The notes under the pieces were generated by a model. The model was not told the origin of the DNA. It did not search any database and saw only the letters and a list, made by a program, of their open reading frames with translations. Of a DNA stretch of 51,777 bases, positions 1 through 7,958 are shown in pieces. Numbering within the stretch: the stretch's first letter is position 1; the number at the start of each line of letters is the position of its first letter. This DNA comes from Syntrophomonas sp. UBA4922 (GTDB lineage Bacteria; Bacillota; Syntrophomonadia; Syntrophomonadales; Syntrophomonadaceae), in the NCBI GenBank assembly GCA_002398825.1, contig DHBS01000005.1:113545-165321 (forward strand). The letters are read 5' to 3'. The position numbers and the translations under genes are program-made.

Positions 1-42
1 CCTATTGAGCAACGCAGTTATTCGCTTTTGTCGACGGTCTGA

Positions 43-60
43 CAGGGCTTAAAAGCCCTG
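43..60. terminator. short perfect hairpin downstream of the ylbF-like gene
   Basis: An 8-bp perfect stem (CAGGGCTT / AAGCCCTG, 2-nt loop) lies about 34 bp past the stop of the ylbF-like gene. Neither side has a clear U-tract, so calling it an intrinsic terminator is tentative. It could also be an RNA stabilising hairpin. Positions 1-42 show nothing else I can name. Confidence 0.35.
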
Positions 61-93
61 CCGTTTAGGTATCATCGATTTTTACCAGGCTGC

Positions 94-441
94 CTAATCT
101 TTTAACTCCGCGTCAAGAGCGCCATTGATGATGTTTTGAATATCATGGAACATGTTGATAAAATGGGTTTCGGCTGCAAAAAATTCCGCAATCTCCGGGT
201 ACTGGTTCAAGGCGGCCAGCTCCTGGGACAACTCGCTCAGTAACTCTGCCGGCAGTTCCTCTCCCAAGATGTGGGCCCGGTTTACCTCCATCTGCCGGGC
301 GCGCACTTTCAATATCTTATCTTTATAATCAGGATGCTGATCGATTGCCTGTTTTGCTGCCAGGTAATGTTTAAAAGCCCGGCACTGTTTGATGGACCTC
401 GCCAATTCATGGGCTTTGTCAAAGGGATTGATCTCGGTCAT
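94..441 (-). CDS. YlbF/YmcA family regulator-like protein
   Basis: This 115-aa, soluble, mostly alpha-helical protein has the heptad-rich pattern and length of the YlbF/YmcA (DUF964) family. In Bacillus, YlbF and YmcA form the Y-complex, which affects RNase Y-dependent mRNA processing, competence, biofilm formation and sporulation. The opening residues (NPFDKAHELARSIK) and the later run that continues the helical bundle fit the family. There is no membrane segment or catalytic motif. It follows the RidA gene by about 50 bp on the same strand. Family membership is from sequence character only. Whether it acts as YlbF, YmcA or a third paralog cannot be decided here. Confidence 0.7.
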   Translation of the reverse strand: MTEINPFDKAHELARSIKQCRAFKHYLAAKQAIDQHPDYKDKILKVRARQMEVNRAHILGEELPAELLSELSQELAALNQYPEIAEFFAAETHFINMFHDIQNIINGALDAELKD

Positions 442-490
442 CTAATCACTTCCTTAAAATAATCAGCAGCTCATTTGATGCGGAGAAGGG

Positions 491-949
491 CTAGCGAAGC
501 TCTACCACCATCTCCACTTCACAGGCTGCCCCCAGGGGCAGGGCATTAACCCCCACTGCTGCTCTGGCATGTTTACCGTTGACCCCGAAAAGATTCTCCA
601 ACAATTGAGAGGCGCCGTTCAAGACCTGGGGCTGGGCTGTGAAGTCGGAGTCACACCGTATATATCCCGTTATCTTCACTATCCTCACCAGCTGCCCCCA
701 ATCAGCAAGGTTCTTTTTGAGCACTGCCAGGCAGTTTATAGCCGCTTGCCTGCAGGCCGACTGTCCCTCCTCTATGCTGAGCTCGCTGCCCACTTTGCCC
801 TTATAGGATAAAATACCCTGATCCATAGGCAGCTGTCCGGAAATAAACAAGAGGTTGCCGCTTCTAACTGCGGGTACATAAGCTGCCAGAGGCGCATTGA
901 CCTCGGGCAGCACGATGCCCGATTCCCGCAAACGCTTCTCTACGTCCAT
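491..949 (-). CDS. RidA/YjgF family enamine/imine deaminase
   Basis: The 152-aa product belongs to the RidA (YjgF/YER057c/UK114) family, which hydrolyses reactive enamine/imine intermediates released by PLP enzymes. Visible features are the SGQLPM strand (residues 37-42), the conserved Arg129 in the RAAVGV stretch that binds the substrate carboxylate, and the CEVE end motif with Glu144. The length of about 150 aa fits the longer YjgH/UK114-like_1 subgroup rather than classic 128-aa RidA. An upstream in-frame extension to 1069 would run into the exchanger gene. The ATG at 949 has AGGAG at good spacing, so I chose it. The start lies 14 bp after the exchanger gene, so the two are probably co-transcribed. 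Confidence 0.85.
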   Translation of the reverse strand: MDVEKRLRESGIVLPEVNAPLAAYVPAVRSGNLLFISGQLPMDQGILSYKGKVGSELSIEEGQSACRQAAINCLAVLKKNLADWGQLVRIVKITGYIRCDSDFTAQPQVLNGASQLLENLFGVNGKHARAAVGVNALPLGAACEVEMVVELR

Positions 950-963
950 TATATCATCTCCTT

Positions 964-1977
964 CTACCTGACTACTCCTTGCATAACGGCCACTATAAAC
1001 ACAACATAGAACAACCCGCTGAACAGCAGGGATACGCCGCTGATATAGGCCCGGCGGCGCAATTGCCAAAGCAGGAATGCAGCCGACACTAAAGCCAGAG
1101 AGCCGGACAGCAAAGCGCCACTATTCAGCCGCCATTCTGTCATCATAATACCTAGGGCCGGGATTACAGAACCCTGGAAAACCATGGCTCCGGTGATATT
1201 CCCCAGGGCCAGGGTATCTTTCTCCCGGGAAATCCAGATTATACTGTTGAATTTCTCCGGCAGCTCGGTGGCGATAGGGGCAATAATGATAGCCAGCACA
1301 AATGCCGGAACCGCATATAACTGGGCCAACTCGGTAATGGAGTTTACAAACATATTGGCCCCCAGCACAATGAGAAGCAGAGCGCACAGGACCTGAACAA
1401 GCACAATGCCCAGTGAGGGCGGACAATGTTTTTTGGCAAAATAGCATGCCGGGAGCTGTTCATCCGACTCGATATCCCGTTCCTGGCTCACCATAGCGAT
1501 CACATACCATACGTAGAGTCCAACCATCAGCAGCGCGATGATCACTTTGAGGGCCTTGAGGCTTTCAGGAATCAGTCCGCACCCCAGGGCCAGGACGAAT
1601 ACCACCAGGAAAAAGCTCAGATCGCGCGACATGCTGGAAAAGTCAGCCCGAACCCGGTATCCATGAATTCGCCTGCCTCTAAACACCACTACCGCAGCCC
1701 CGGTTACGAACATGGCCAGGGTGGACAGCATCAGAGGGGCGCCCAGAATAGCGCCGATACCGATCTCATGTCCGGCCCCGCCTCCATTGCCAAATAAAAT
1801 GGCGATAATGGGAATAATGGTTTCCGGCAGGGCTGTGCCCACTGCAGCCAGGACACTCCCCACTGCACCTTCAGAAAGGTTCAGTTTCTGGCCCAGCCAT
1901 TCAACTCCGTTAACAAATATCTCCGCACCAGCTAGAATGATTCCTAGACTGATCAATAATATTACAATATCGCTCAT
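964..1977 (-). CDS. sodium/calcium exchanger family membrane protein
   Basis: The 337-aa polytopic membrane protein has the two inverted alpha-repeats of the CaCA superfamily: GTALPE at residues 47-52 and ATELPE at 236-241, each followed by an amphipathic helix. About ten hydrophobic segments are visible, with a hydrophilic loop near residues 165-185. CaCA proteins exchange cytosolic Ca2+ (or another cation) for Na+ or H+. The repeats deviate from the common G(S/T)S(A/T)PE form, so ion specificity is open. ATG 1977 is preceded by AAGGAG. A longer frame to 2103 has no ribosome binding site and adds a non-membrane leader that looks random. It is followed at once by the RidA gene. Confidence 0.88.
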   Translation of the reverse strand: MSDIVILLISLGIILAGAEIFVNGVEWLGQKLNLSEGAVGSVLAAVGTALPETIIPIIAILFGNGGGAGHEIGIGAILGAPLMLSTLAMFVTGAAVVVFRGRRIHGYRVRADFSSMSRDLSFFLVVFVLALGCGLIPESLKALKVIIALLMVGLYVWYVIAMVSQERDIESDEQLPACYFAKKHCPPSLGIVLVQVLCALLLIVLGANMFVNSITELAQLYAVPAFVLAIIIAPIATELPEKFNSIIWISREKDTLALGNITGAMVFQGSVIPALGIMMTEWRLNSGALLSGSLALVSAAFLLWQLRRRAYISGVSLLFSGLFYVVFIVAVMQGVVR

Positions 1978-2202
1978 CAATTGCTCCTTTTCGCACAATG
2001 GCGCACCCCATAGGTGCGCAATGCTAAAATGACCTCCTCCAACTGGAGTGGTCTGTAAATAGTATACCGTTACCGATTTGCCTATACAACAGTACTGCTT
2101 CAAGATCTGGCCATGATCCGGTCGCAGCAGGCCTGCAATTTCTTAAGCGGCTTTTTATGCCAGGTCCGGGCATTATGGGTCAACCTGAGGGTTATTCCTG
2201 GC

Positions 2203-4005
2203 TCAAAAATCTATATGGCGCAAAAATAACAATTGAAAATCAGGATGGTCGGCTAATTCAACACAAGTCAGGTTTTGCTTCATTTGCCCCATCTGCTGAC
2301 GGGCCTGCGGGTTGATAAGATAACAAATGGCGCCCCGCCCGGCGGCATTGCCAAGATTATGAATCAGATCGGGGTTGACCGCCGGCAAAATACCAGCCTT
2401 GATGGCATGTTCAGGATTCAGGTAATTTCCAAAAGCGCCCGCTAAAAAGACCGCTTTAAGCGCTTCCACCTTTGTCCCGCTCTCCCGCATCAAAATCTCA
2501 ATGGCGGCGCGTACAGCACCTTTGGCCAGTTGCAAGCTGCGTACATCTTCCTGGCTCAATACCAGCGGTACGCCCTGATAGGATTTTTCAGACGGAACTA
2601 TGACAAGTTCCCTTCCTTGTGATCCGGCCCTTATTTCCGGCCTTCCTTCCATAAAGCTGCCATTGGCTGCAACCATGTCATTATTCAAGAGCCAGGCCAA
2701 TAAGTCGACCAGAGCCGAGCCGCACATACCCCGCGGTTCTCCGTTGCCCAATACATGATAGTCCAGCCGGCCGTCATTCCACTGAAAATGGTCGATAGCT
2801 CCGTGAACGGCCCTCATTCCGCAGCGAATACCGGCCCCTTCAAAGGCTGGGCCGGCTGCAGCGGAGGCTGCCCACATTCCTTTCTGGCCGGCTAGAATCA
2901 CTTCGCTGTTAGTGCCGATGTCTATAAACAGATACGGCAAGGGCGGCGGGCACGGCAGAGTCAACAACCCGGCCAGGGCGTCAGAGCCGATAAAACCCCG
3001 GGCTTGCGGCGGTATGACCAGCAGAGCTTCACGGTGGGCCGCTAGGCCTACTGCCCCGGCCCGGCAACTGTAAGCATCAGTGATTATGCCGCTAAAAGGG
3101 GCGGCGGCCAAACCCGCCGGATTTAAGCCTAAAACAAAATGGGTCATAACCGGATTTCCTACCACAACCAGCCGGTAGACCTGATCGGGCAGGCTTTTAC
3201 ACTGCCTGACAAGGCTGGCGATCAGAGTATTGGCGTTGTTGACGATCACTTGATGCAGGGTTTGCAGGCCATCGTCATGACTCAAACAATAGTCCAGGCG
3301 GGAAATGATGTTGTCACCATAGACGCGCTGCATATTGGGCATGGTGGTTGTAGCGACGGTCTGACCGGTTTCCAGATCCAGCAGTGAGCCTACCAGGCTG
3401 GTGGTGCCCACATCCAGGGCTACCCCATAAAGATCCTGCCGGGAGCGGCCGGCGTATATCAATTGCCGGTCTTCTGTCAGCAAAGCATTTAATTCAAGAA
3501 CTGGCCGGTCGGTCCTATCCAGGCTGTGCAATTCATTGAGATCGGCAATACTCAAGTTGAGGTGCAGATTTGGCAAGGACTTTTGCAGCCGTTCCTGTAT
3601 GGAAACCGGATTATGCCGGTCCTGACCCGGCAAATATATCTTTTTATGCATGACCATGGGCGGCGCAGCCGTTTCAGACATTAACCGGGGCACCGGGGCG
3701 GCAGTAAAAGGCTGGCCTTCAAGAAACACTTTAAGGCCCTGGGTCGCCGGGATGCGGCAGGCCAGACGCATGCCCGCCTTGATTTCTTCAGGGAGCAGCA
3801 GGTAGCGCTCCGCTTCATCCGGCGGGTTAAGCGGGCCTTCTATCTTGAGTTTGCACTTCCCGCAGATCCTTTTTCCGCCGCAGGGGCCAGCCGTTATCAG
3901 GCCATGGGCCACCAGGGCTTCCCACAGATTCTGCCCCGGATAGGACCAGATGGGTGCCGAGGGTTTATCGTCATATGTGATTTCGATCTTTATGAGTTCA
4001 TCCAT
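2203..4005 (-). CDS. 2Fe-2S/ASKHA protein, RACo-like corrinoid activator (DUF4445)
   Basis: This 600-aa protein has an N-terminal plant-type ferredoxin domain with Cys42, Cys48, Cys51 and Cys83 (C-x5-C-x2-C-x31-C) for one [2Fe-2S] cluster. A linker and a large C-terminal ASKHA-type ATPase domain follow, with phosphate-loop motifs near VALDVGTTS, FIDIGTNSEV and FLAGAFGNY. This is the architecture of RACo/RamA-like activators, which reduce inactive Co(II) corrinoid proteins to Co(I) at the expense of ATP in acetogenic and methyltransferase systems. No corrinoid protein or methyltransferase lies next to it here, so its partner is unknown. ATG 4005 has a GGTGAG site. Family assignment is firm; target is inference. 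Confidence 0.87.
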   Translation of the reverse strand: MDELIKIEITYDDKPSAPIWSYPGQNLWEALVAHGLITAGPCGGKRICGKCKLKIEGPLNPPDEAERYLLLPEEIKAGMRLACRIPATQGLKVFLEGQPFTAAPVPRLMSETAAPPMVMHKKIYLPGQDRHNPVSIQERLQKSLPNLHLNLSIADLNELHSLDRTDRPVLELNALLTEDRQLIYAGRSRQDLYGVALDVGTTSLVGSLLDLETGQTVATTTMPNMQRVYGDNIISRLDYCLSHDDGLQTLHQVIVNNANTLIASLVRQCKSLPDQVYRLVVVGNPVMTHFVLGLNPAGLAAAPFSGIITDAYSCRAGAVGLAAHREALLVIPPQARGFIGSDALAGLLTLPCPPPLPYLFIDIGTNSEVILAGQKGMWAASAAAGPAFEGAGIRCGMRAVHGAIDHFQWNDGRLDYHVLGNGEPRGMCGSALVDLLAWLLNNDMVAANGSFMEGRPEIRAGSQGRELVIVPSEKSYQGVPLVLSQEDVRSLQLAKGAVRAAIEILMRESGTKVEALKAVFLAGAFGNYLNPEHAIKAGILPAVNPDLIHNLGNAAGRGAICYLINPQARQQMGQMKQNLTCVELADHPDFQLLFLRHIDF

Positions 4006-4047
4006 TTTCTCACCATTTTGTTCTTTAGGCTATTATAACCAATAAAA

Positions 4048-4068
4048 AAGGCGGCTTCTAGCCGCCTT
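4048..4068 (-). terminator. intrinsic terminator between small membrane protein and RACo-like gene
   Basis: On the minus strand an 8-bp GC-rich stem (AAGGCGGC / GCCGCCTT, 5-nt loop) runs directly into TTTTTTATT. It lies 14 bp after the stop of the 106-aa membrane protein gene. This separates it from the RACo-like gene, which would then need its own promoter or read-through. Confidence 0.85.
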
Positions 4069-4081
4069 CCAGGACTATACT

Positions 4082-4402
4082 TTATTTTGTTTCTGACATC
4101 AAAGCATAAGAGAATACAAATACCCAGAGCAAGGCTGAAACCACTGCGATAGTAGCCATATTGAGACCCTGGCCCTGCTCAAACGCCGAATTTCCCAGAG
4201 AGTACATGACGTTAAAAGCTACAGCGCCCAGCGCCGTTAGTATAAAAATTCCCTTTTTAGTGCCGGCTGGCATCGTTCTTTTCTTGGCCCATCCACAGAA
4301 TTTCAGAAAAATGAATACCGTTAAAATGATTACCAATAAGGTAAAAAGAGGACCGTTGTAAAAAACCCCGCTAGCTGCCTGCTCCGATCCGAACAACAAC
4401 AT
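4082..4402 (-). CDS. small membrane protein of unknown function (3 TM)
   Basis: I do not recognise this 106-aa protein. Three hydrophobic segments are visible (about residues 17-34, 51-69 and 80-100), with a basic cytoplasmic-type loop of Lys and Arg between the first two (AKKRTMPAGTKKG). Such short three-helix proteins have no diagnostic motif. A GGGGGGTGA site precedes the ATG. It is a single-gene unit: its own terminator lies just downstream, and the divergent rnpB promoter is about 190 bp upstream. Positions 4403-4591 hold nothing I can name apart from AT-rich DNA that may carry its promoter. Confidence 0.7.
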   Translation of the reverse strand: MLLFGSEQAASGVFYNGPLFTLLVIILTVFIFLKFCGWAKKRTMPAGTKKGIFILTALGAVAFNVMYSLGNSAFEQGQGLNMATIAVVSALLWVFVFSYALMSETK

Positions 4403-4591
4403 CTTTCTTCACCCCCCTTTATCTCTTTAGTAAGTATATTATAATTCGAGCAAAGGTAAAACAAGGAACTTGAAGATTTATTATCTCACCCCGTTACTCC
4501 CTGCTTTCGCTAGGTTATGTATTCTCTAAAAAATCCTTTATTCCTTCAAAGAGCGTCATATTTTTTGTGAAAAGGGATATTTCCCCGTTGC

Positions 4592-4620
4592 TTTACAATT
4601 GGCCGCCTATTCATTATAAT
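4592..4620 (+). promoter_or_regulatory. sigma-A promoter of rnpB
   Basis: TTTACA (4592-4597), a 17-bp spacer and a perfect TATAAT (4615-4620) lie just upstream of the RNase P RNA. Transcription would start near 4627, about 15 nt before the conserved P1 helix. Confidence 0.85.
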
Positions 4621-4640
4621 ATACCCTGCATGAATTGATA

Positions 4641-4986
4641 TCGGGCGGCAAGTAAATCAGATAGTCGCAGGTTTAAACCTGAGGAAAGTCGGAGCTCCGC
4701 AGGGCAAGGTGCTGGATAACGTCCAGTGGGGGCGACCCTAAGGCTAGTGCCACAGAAACAGACCGCCCCGCATTCGCGGGGTAAGGGTGGAAAGGCGAGG
4801 TAAGAGCTCACCAGCGTTTAGGCGACTAAACGGCTCGGTAAACCCCACCTGGAGCAAGACCGAATAGAGGAACCATGAGGTTGCCCGCCTCGTTCCCGGG
4901 TTAGGTCGCAAGAGGTGTCAGGCAACTGGCATCCCAGATAGATGACTATCGAATACAGAACTCCGCTTACAGATTTGCTTGCCCAT
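4641..4986 (+). ncRNA. rnpB: RNase P RNA, bacterial class A
   Basis: This is the catalytic RNA of ribonuclease P, which matures tRNA 5' ends. Hallmarks are visible in order: the GAGGAAAGTC block at 4680-4689, the CAGGGCAAGGTGC region, GTGCCACAGAAA at about 4748-4759, and the 3' AATACAGAACTCCGCTTA block. The ends pair as helix P1: 4647-4658 pairs with 4972-4983 (12 bp with one G-U). Its layout fits the ancestral A type common in Clostridia rather than the Bacillus B type. It has a strong promoter just upstream and an intrinsic terminator at 5018. Exact ends are within a few bases. Confidence 0.96.
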
Positions 4987-5017
4987 CAATTCAAACACTT
5001 TTTAAGGACATAAAAAA

Positions 5018-5046
5018 AGAGGTATACGAGGTATACCTCTTTTTTT
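5018..5046. terminator. bidirectional intrinsic terminator between rnpB and HU gene
   Basis: A perfect 10-bp stem (AGAGGTATAC / GTATACCTCT, loop GAG) is flanked by a run of A on the left and T on the right. It therefore works for rnpB on the plus strand and for the converging HU gene, whose stop is at 5053, on the minus strand. Confidence 0.9.
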
Positions 5047-5052
5047 ATATAG

Positions 5053-5376
5053 CTATTTCTTTTTTGCGCCTTTCTTCTTAGCGGTCACTTTGACGGGTAT
5101 TTTTACCGCAACCGCTTCCTTAAGGGATTTGCCAGGCTTGAATGCCGGAACTTTAGTGGCAGGAACCTTAATTTCTTCCCCGGTCGCCGGGCTGATAACC
5201 TTTCTTTCCTTGCGGTCGCGTACTTCGAAACTTCCGAAACCGATGATTTGCACTTTATCCCCGCCAGCCAGGGCCTTTTGAATGGCTTCCACCGTAGCAT
5301 CCAGGGCTTTGGCAGCATCCTTCTGGGTGATTTCTGCCTTCTCCGCTATTGACTTAACAAGTTCCGATTTGTTCAC
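5053..5376 (-). CDS. hup: HU-family nucleoid protein with lysine-rich tail
   Basis: HU is a dimeric histone-like protein that binds and bends DNA. The first 90 residues are canonical: N-terminal MNKSELVKSIAEKA helix, GFGSFEVRDRKERK beta arm base, PATGEEIKVPAT arm and PAFKPGKSLKEAV end. It is longer (107 aa) than the usual 90-92 aa because of a tail of about 16 residues rich in Lys and Val, ending KKKGAKKK, like histone H1 or mycobacterial HU tails. The start is GTG at 5376, 8 nt after GGGAGG. It is monocistronic, ending at the shared terminator with rnpB. A TTGCCG box lies upstream, but I could not fix the promoter. Confidence 0.95.
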   Translation of the reverse strand: MNKSELVKSIAEKAEITQKDAAKALDATVEAIQKALAGGDKVQIIGFGSFEVRDRKERKVISPATGEEIKVPATKVPAFKPGKSLKEAVAVKIPVKVTAKKKGAKKK

Positions 5377-5521
5377 GACATAGTCCTCCCTTATGTTATT
5401 TTATTAACCATATTTTACATTCCCCAAAAAAACGGCAATTCCTGCTATTAAAAATCTTTTTCGGAATTTTTTTTGAAAAATATAGGCTTAAAACTGTTAT
5501 ATACATTTTACCTGTTAAAAA

Positions 5522-5640
5522 AGGCTTTTATGCATGGAGTCCCAATTTTACGGTGCATTCCATTTTATTCCATTTCGAGGCATCCTGCCGGGATATTGGC
5601 ACAATTGCATATACTGTTGCCTTATCGATTATAAAAGCCT
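5522..5640 (-). terminator. inverted repeat with U-tract after nif3; content of the 5377-5628 gap
   Basis: A perfect 10-bp inverted repeat (AGGCTTTTAT at 5522-5531, ATAAAAGCCT at 5631-5640) has its right arm across the nif3 stop codon. On the minus strand the left arm runs into TTTTTT. The roughly 100-nt interior has no ORF and only weak structure by eye. It may act as a long-loop terminator, or be a small relic element. The remainder of the gap up to the HU start is AT-rich and probably holds the hup promoter. Confidence 0.35.
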
Positions 5641-6744
5641 AAAACAAGGGCTTTCTTTCAGTTTGAGAATCTCCGGGGAAAGCTTTTGATGTCTGCATTC
5701 ATCTTCCAACAGAGCGCTTACCAGAGCGATCATATGCTTCTCCAGTTCCTGATGTCCGGCATCGATTACGTTCATACCCTTAAGGCGCGCTTCTTGAGCT
5801 TCATGGTATTTTACATCCCCGGTTATGACCACATCGGCCGCTTCAGGATTGATCCGTGCCAGCAAAGACCCTCCGGAACCGCTGATCATGGCGACCCGCT
5901 GCACCATTTGTCGATAATTTCCTACTACGCGAACCCCCTGGCAGCCAAAAACCGTTTTAACTTTTCCGGCCAGTGACTCCAGTGAGCAGGGCTGTGCCAG
6001 CCGGCCTCTGCGTCCCATACTATAAATACGGCCGCCGTTAGCCAGACGGTAAACGTCGTAAGCGACCTCCTCATAAGGATGCGCGGAGTGCATGGCCTTG
6101 AGCACCCGATTTAAACCGCTCTGTTCTACAACTGTCTCCAGACGGTATTCCTCAACCTCTTCCAGCACCCCGACAGAGCCGATAAATGGCTGACTTCCGT
6201 CCTCAGGACGGAAGCTGCCGATTCCCGGGGTGCGGAAACTGCAAGCCGAGTACTTGCCGATATGCCCGGCCCCTGCCTCAGCCATAGCCTTTTGCACCGC
6301 TTTTACATGACTGAACGGTACATAGACCACGACTTTGCATAGTTCATCCCGCTGGTCCGCCAATAACGGCTCAATGTCCTGTAATCGCAGCATTTCTGCG
6401 AGGTGCTGGTTTAAACCCTGGGGGGCCGCATCCAGATTGGTGTGCGCTGCGTAAACCGTTATGCCTTTGGCAATCAACTCATATACCATCTTCCCCCAGG
6501 CCGTATCCGCTTCCAGTCTTTTAACACCCTGAAAAAATAAGGGGTGATGGGTGATGATCATATCCGTCTCGAGATGCAAAGCCTCTGCGAGCACTTCAGG
6601 CTCCAGCTCCAGAGCCACCCCCACTTTTTTTACCGGGGCAAGATATGAGCCCAGCTGCAGTCCGGAATTATCCCAGGATGCTGCCAGATAGGGCGGATAG
6701 TGGTGCTCTAATATCGCAGTGATATCCTTAACCTGATTTGCCAT
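5629..6744 (-). CDS. Nif3-like dinuclear metal center protein
   Basis: This 371-aa protein is of the Nif3/YbgI family (often labelled GTP cyclohydrolase I type 2). Family members form toroidal hexamers with a two-metal site, and their physiological reaction is unsettled. Metal ligands are visible: His66 and His67 in ITHHPLF, His101 and Asp105 in HTNLDAA, and the C-terminal YHEAQEA and GHQELEKH region. The middle third (about residues 130-235) is the PII-like insertion found in the Bacillus YqfO form, which explains the length over the 250-aa E. coli type. It overlaps trmK by 17 bp, the same trmK-nif3 order as Bacillus yqfN-yqfO, so it is translated from that operon. Confidence 0.93.
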   Translation of the reverse strand: MANQVKDITAILEHHYPPYLAASWDNSGLQLGSYLAPVKKVGVALELEPEVLAEALHLETDMIITHHPLFFQGVKRLEADTAWGKMVYELIAKGITVYAAHTNLDAAPQGLNQHLAEMLRLQDIEPLLADQRDELCKVVVYVPFSHVKAVQKAMAEAGAGHIGKYSACSFRTPGIGSFRPEDGSQPFIGSVGVLEEVEEYRLETVVEQSGLNRVLKAMHSAHPYEEVAYDVYRLANGGRIYSMGRRGRLAQPCSLESLAGKVKTVFGCQGVRVVGNYRQMVQRVAMISGSGGSLLARINPEAADVVITGDVKYHEAQEARLKGMNVIDAGHQELEKHMIALVSALLEDECRHQKLSPEILKLKESPCFRLL

Positions 6745-7429
6745 CGATTATTTCCTCCAATTCCCGGCCCATCAATTCATATTTCAGCCGCTTGCTTTGA
6801 TTCTGGGGCTGTTTGGAAAGGGACAGGTTTTGACAGCGGGCTTTAAGCCTGCGCCGGCAATAAGTCAGGTACTCCAGTTCAATGCTGTCCCGGGCTTGGA
6901 GTAGCTGTGGCCCCACTTCCAACTCCAGGGCGGACAGCCGGTAGGGACGGTCGCCGGGCTGGTAGCTGAAAAGGACAAAGAAGCGCCCCCTGCTTCTTAC
7001 CACCCGTTCATCAATGAGCGGCCAGCCCTTTGCGGCCAGCAAAAGGCGGGGTACCGCAGGACGGGTCATGGGCTGCAGGACCAAACGCGCAAATGATGAG
7101 GTCAGATGCCAGTCCCGTCTCAATATCTCAGCCATAAGGTCGCCTCCCATGCCCATGATGACGACAGTATGAACCTCACCCCAGGCTAAAGCCTCTAAGC
7201 CATTTCCTTGCCGGACCGCAATACGGTCTGACCAGGGTGAAGTCTCAATATGCTCCCGGGCGCGCTGATAAGGGCCATCCCCCCATTCAGTAGCGACTAC
7301 CTGTGGAGCCAGACCCTTTTCCAGCAGAAAACATGGCAGCTGGCCATGGTCAGTTCCGATATCAGCCACCGCGCCGCCAGGGATGATCATCCGGCTGGCT
7401 GCCAACAAGCGTTGGTCAATAGTAGCCAT
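6728..7429 (-). CDS. trmK: tRNA (adenine-22-N1)-methyltransferase TrmK
   Basis: The 233-aa class I SAM-dependent methyltransferase is of the TrmK/YqfN family, which methylates N1 of A22 in tRNA. SAM motif I is VADIGTDHGQLP (about residues 21-32). The VIMGMGGDLMAEIL stretch is the motif IV region of this family, followed by LQPMTRP. I chose the ATG at 7429 because GGAG precedes it and the family N-terminus (RL..ia..i..g..vaDIGTDHg) aligns there. Longer starts up to 7579 would run into the divergent NUDIX gene. The 3' end overlaps nif3. Confidence 0.9.
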   Translation of the reverse strand: MATIDQRLLAASRMIIPGGAVADIGTDHGQLPCFLLEKGLAPQVVATEWGDGPYQRAREHIETSPWSDRIAVRQGNGLEALAWGEVHTVVIMGMGGDLMAEILRRDWHLTSSFARLVLQPMTRPAVPRLLLAAKGWPLIDERVVRSRGRFFVLFSYQPGDRPYRLSALELEVGPQLLQARDSIELEYLTYCRRRLKARCQNLSLSKQPQNQSKRLKYELMGRELEEIIDGKSG

Positions 7430-7544
7430 GAGGGCTCCTTTCCATGTATTATAGTTAATATAACCCAGGCAAAATCGCGGGGCAAGCCAGTCCACCGAGT
7501 TATACGGTTCGAGCATTTCGTCACACCCATTTTTAAGGAGGTAT

Positions 7545-7958
7545 ATGATGGTTACCAACCATGTCATCACCTGTTTCATGGAAAGCCAGGGTAAAATCTT
7601 ACTGTTAAAGCGCAGTTCGCAAGTGGGCTCTTATCAGCGTAAATGGGCGGGCTTGAGCGGATATCTGCCTGAAGGCCGCAGCGCATTAAGCCAGGCATAT
7701 TTGGAAATAAAGGAAGAAGCCAGTCTGTGCAGTGATGACATTATATTGGTCAAAGCGGGGGCAATTCTGGAAGTACCCGATACGGAAGCGGGCATCATGT
7801 GGCTGGTCCATCCTTTTCGCTTTTATGTCAAGCACCCCGGAAGGATCATCATTGATTGGGAGCATGTGGAGTTCCAATGGATCGAACCGGAGGACATAAA
7901 AAAATATGACTGCGTACCGATGCTCTACGAAACCTGGCAGAGAGTGGCCGATGAATAG
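7545..7958 (+). CDS. NUDIX hydrolase partnered with the eIF2B-like gene
   Basis: This 137-aa protein has the NUDIX fold; these enzymes usually cleave nucleoside diphosphate-linked compounds. The NUDIX box starts at Gly in GYLPEGR and ends KEEASL, but it is degenerate: Arg replaces the first box Glu, and Leu-Glu replaces Arg-Glu. The catalytic EE pair is retained. AAGGAGG precedes two adjacent ATGs, 7545 and 7548; 7548 has the better spacing. It overlaps the next gene by 8 bp, so the two are translationally coupled. In some archaea, NUDIX and eIF2B-like domains occur fused or paired, which suggests joint work on a ribose or nucleotide phosphate. That role is inference. Confidence 0.85.
   Translation: MMVTNHVITCFMESQGKILLLKRSSQVGSYQRKWAGLSGYLPEGRSALSQAYLEIKEEASLCSDDIILVKAGAILEVPDTEAGIMWLVHPFRFYVKHPGRIIIDWEHVEFQWIEPEDIKKYDCVPMLYETWQRVADE

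Noticed and set aside
4614..4811. 65-codon minus-strand ORF
   Set aside because: It lies wholly over the RNase P RNA and its promoter.
5590..5620. possible sigma-54 promoter (TGGCAC ... TTGC)
   Set aside because: The GG to GC spacing is 7 bp instead of 10, and no gene follows at a proper distance.
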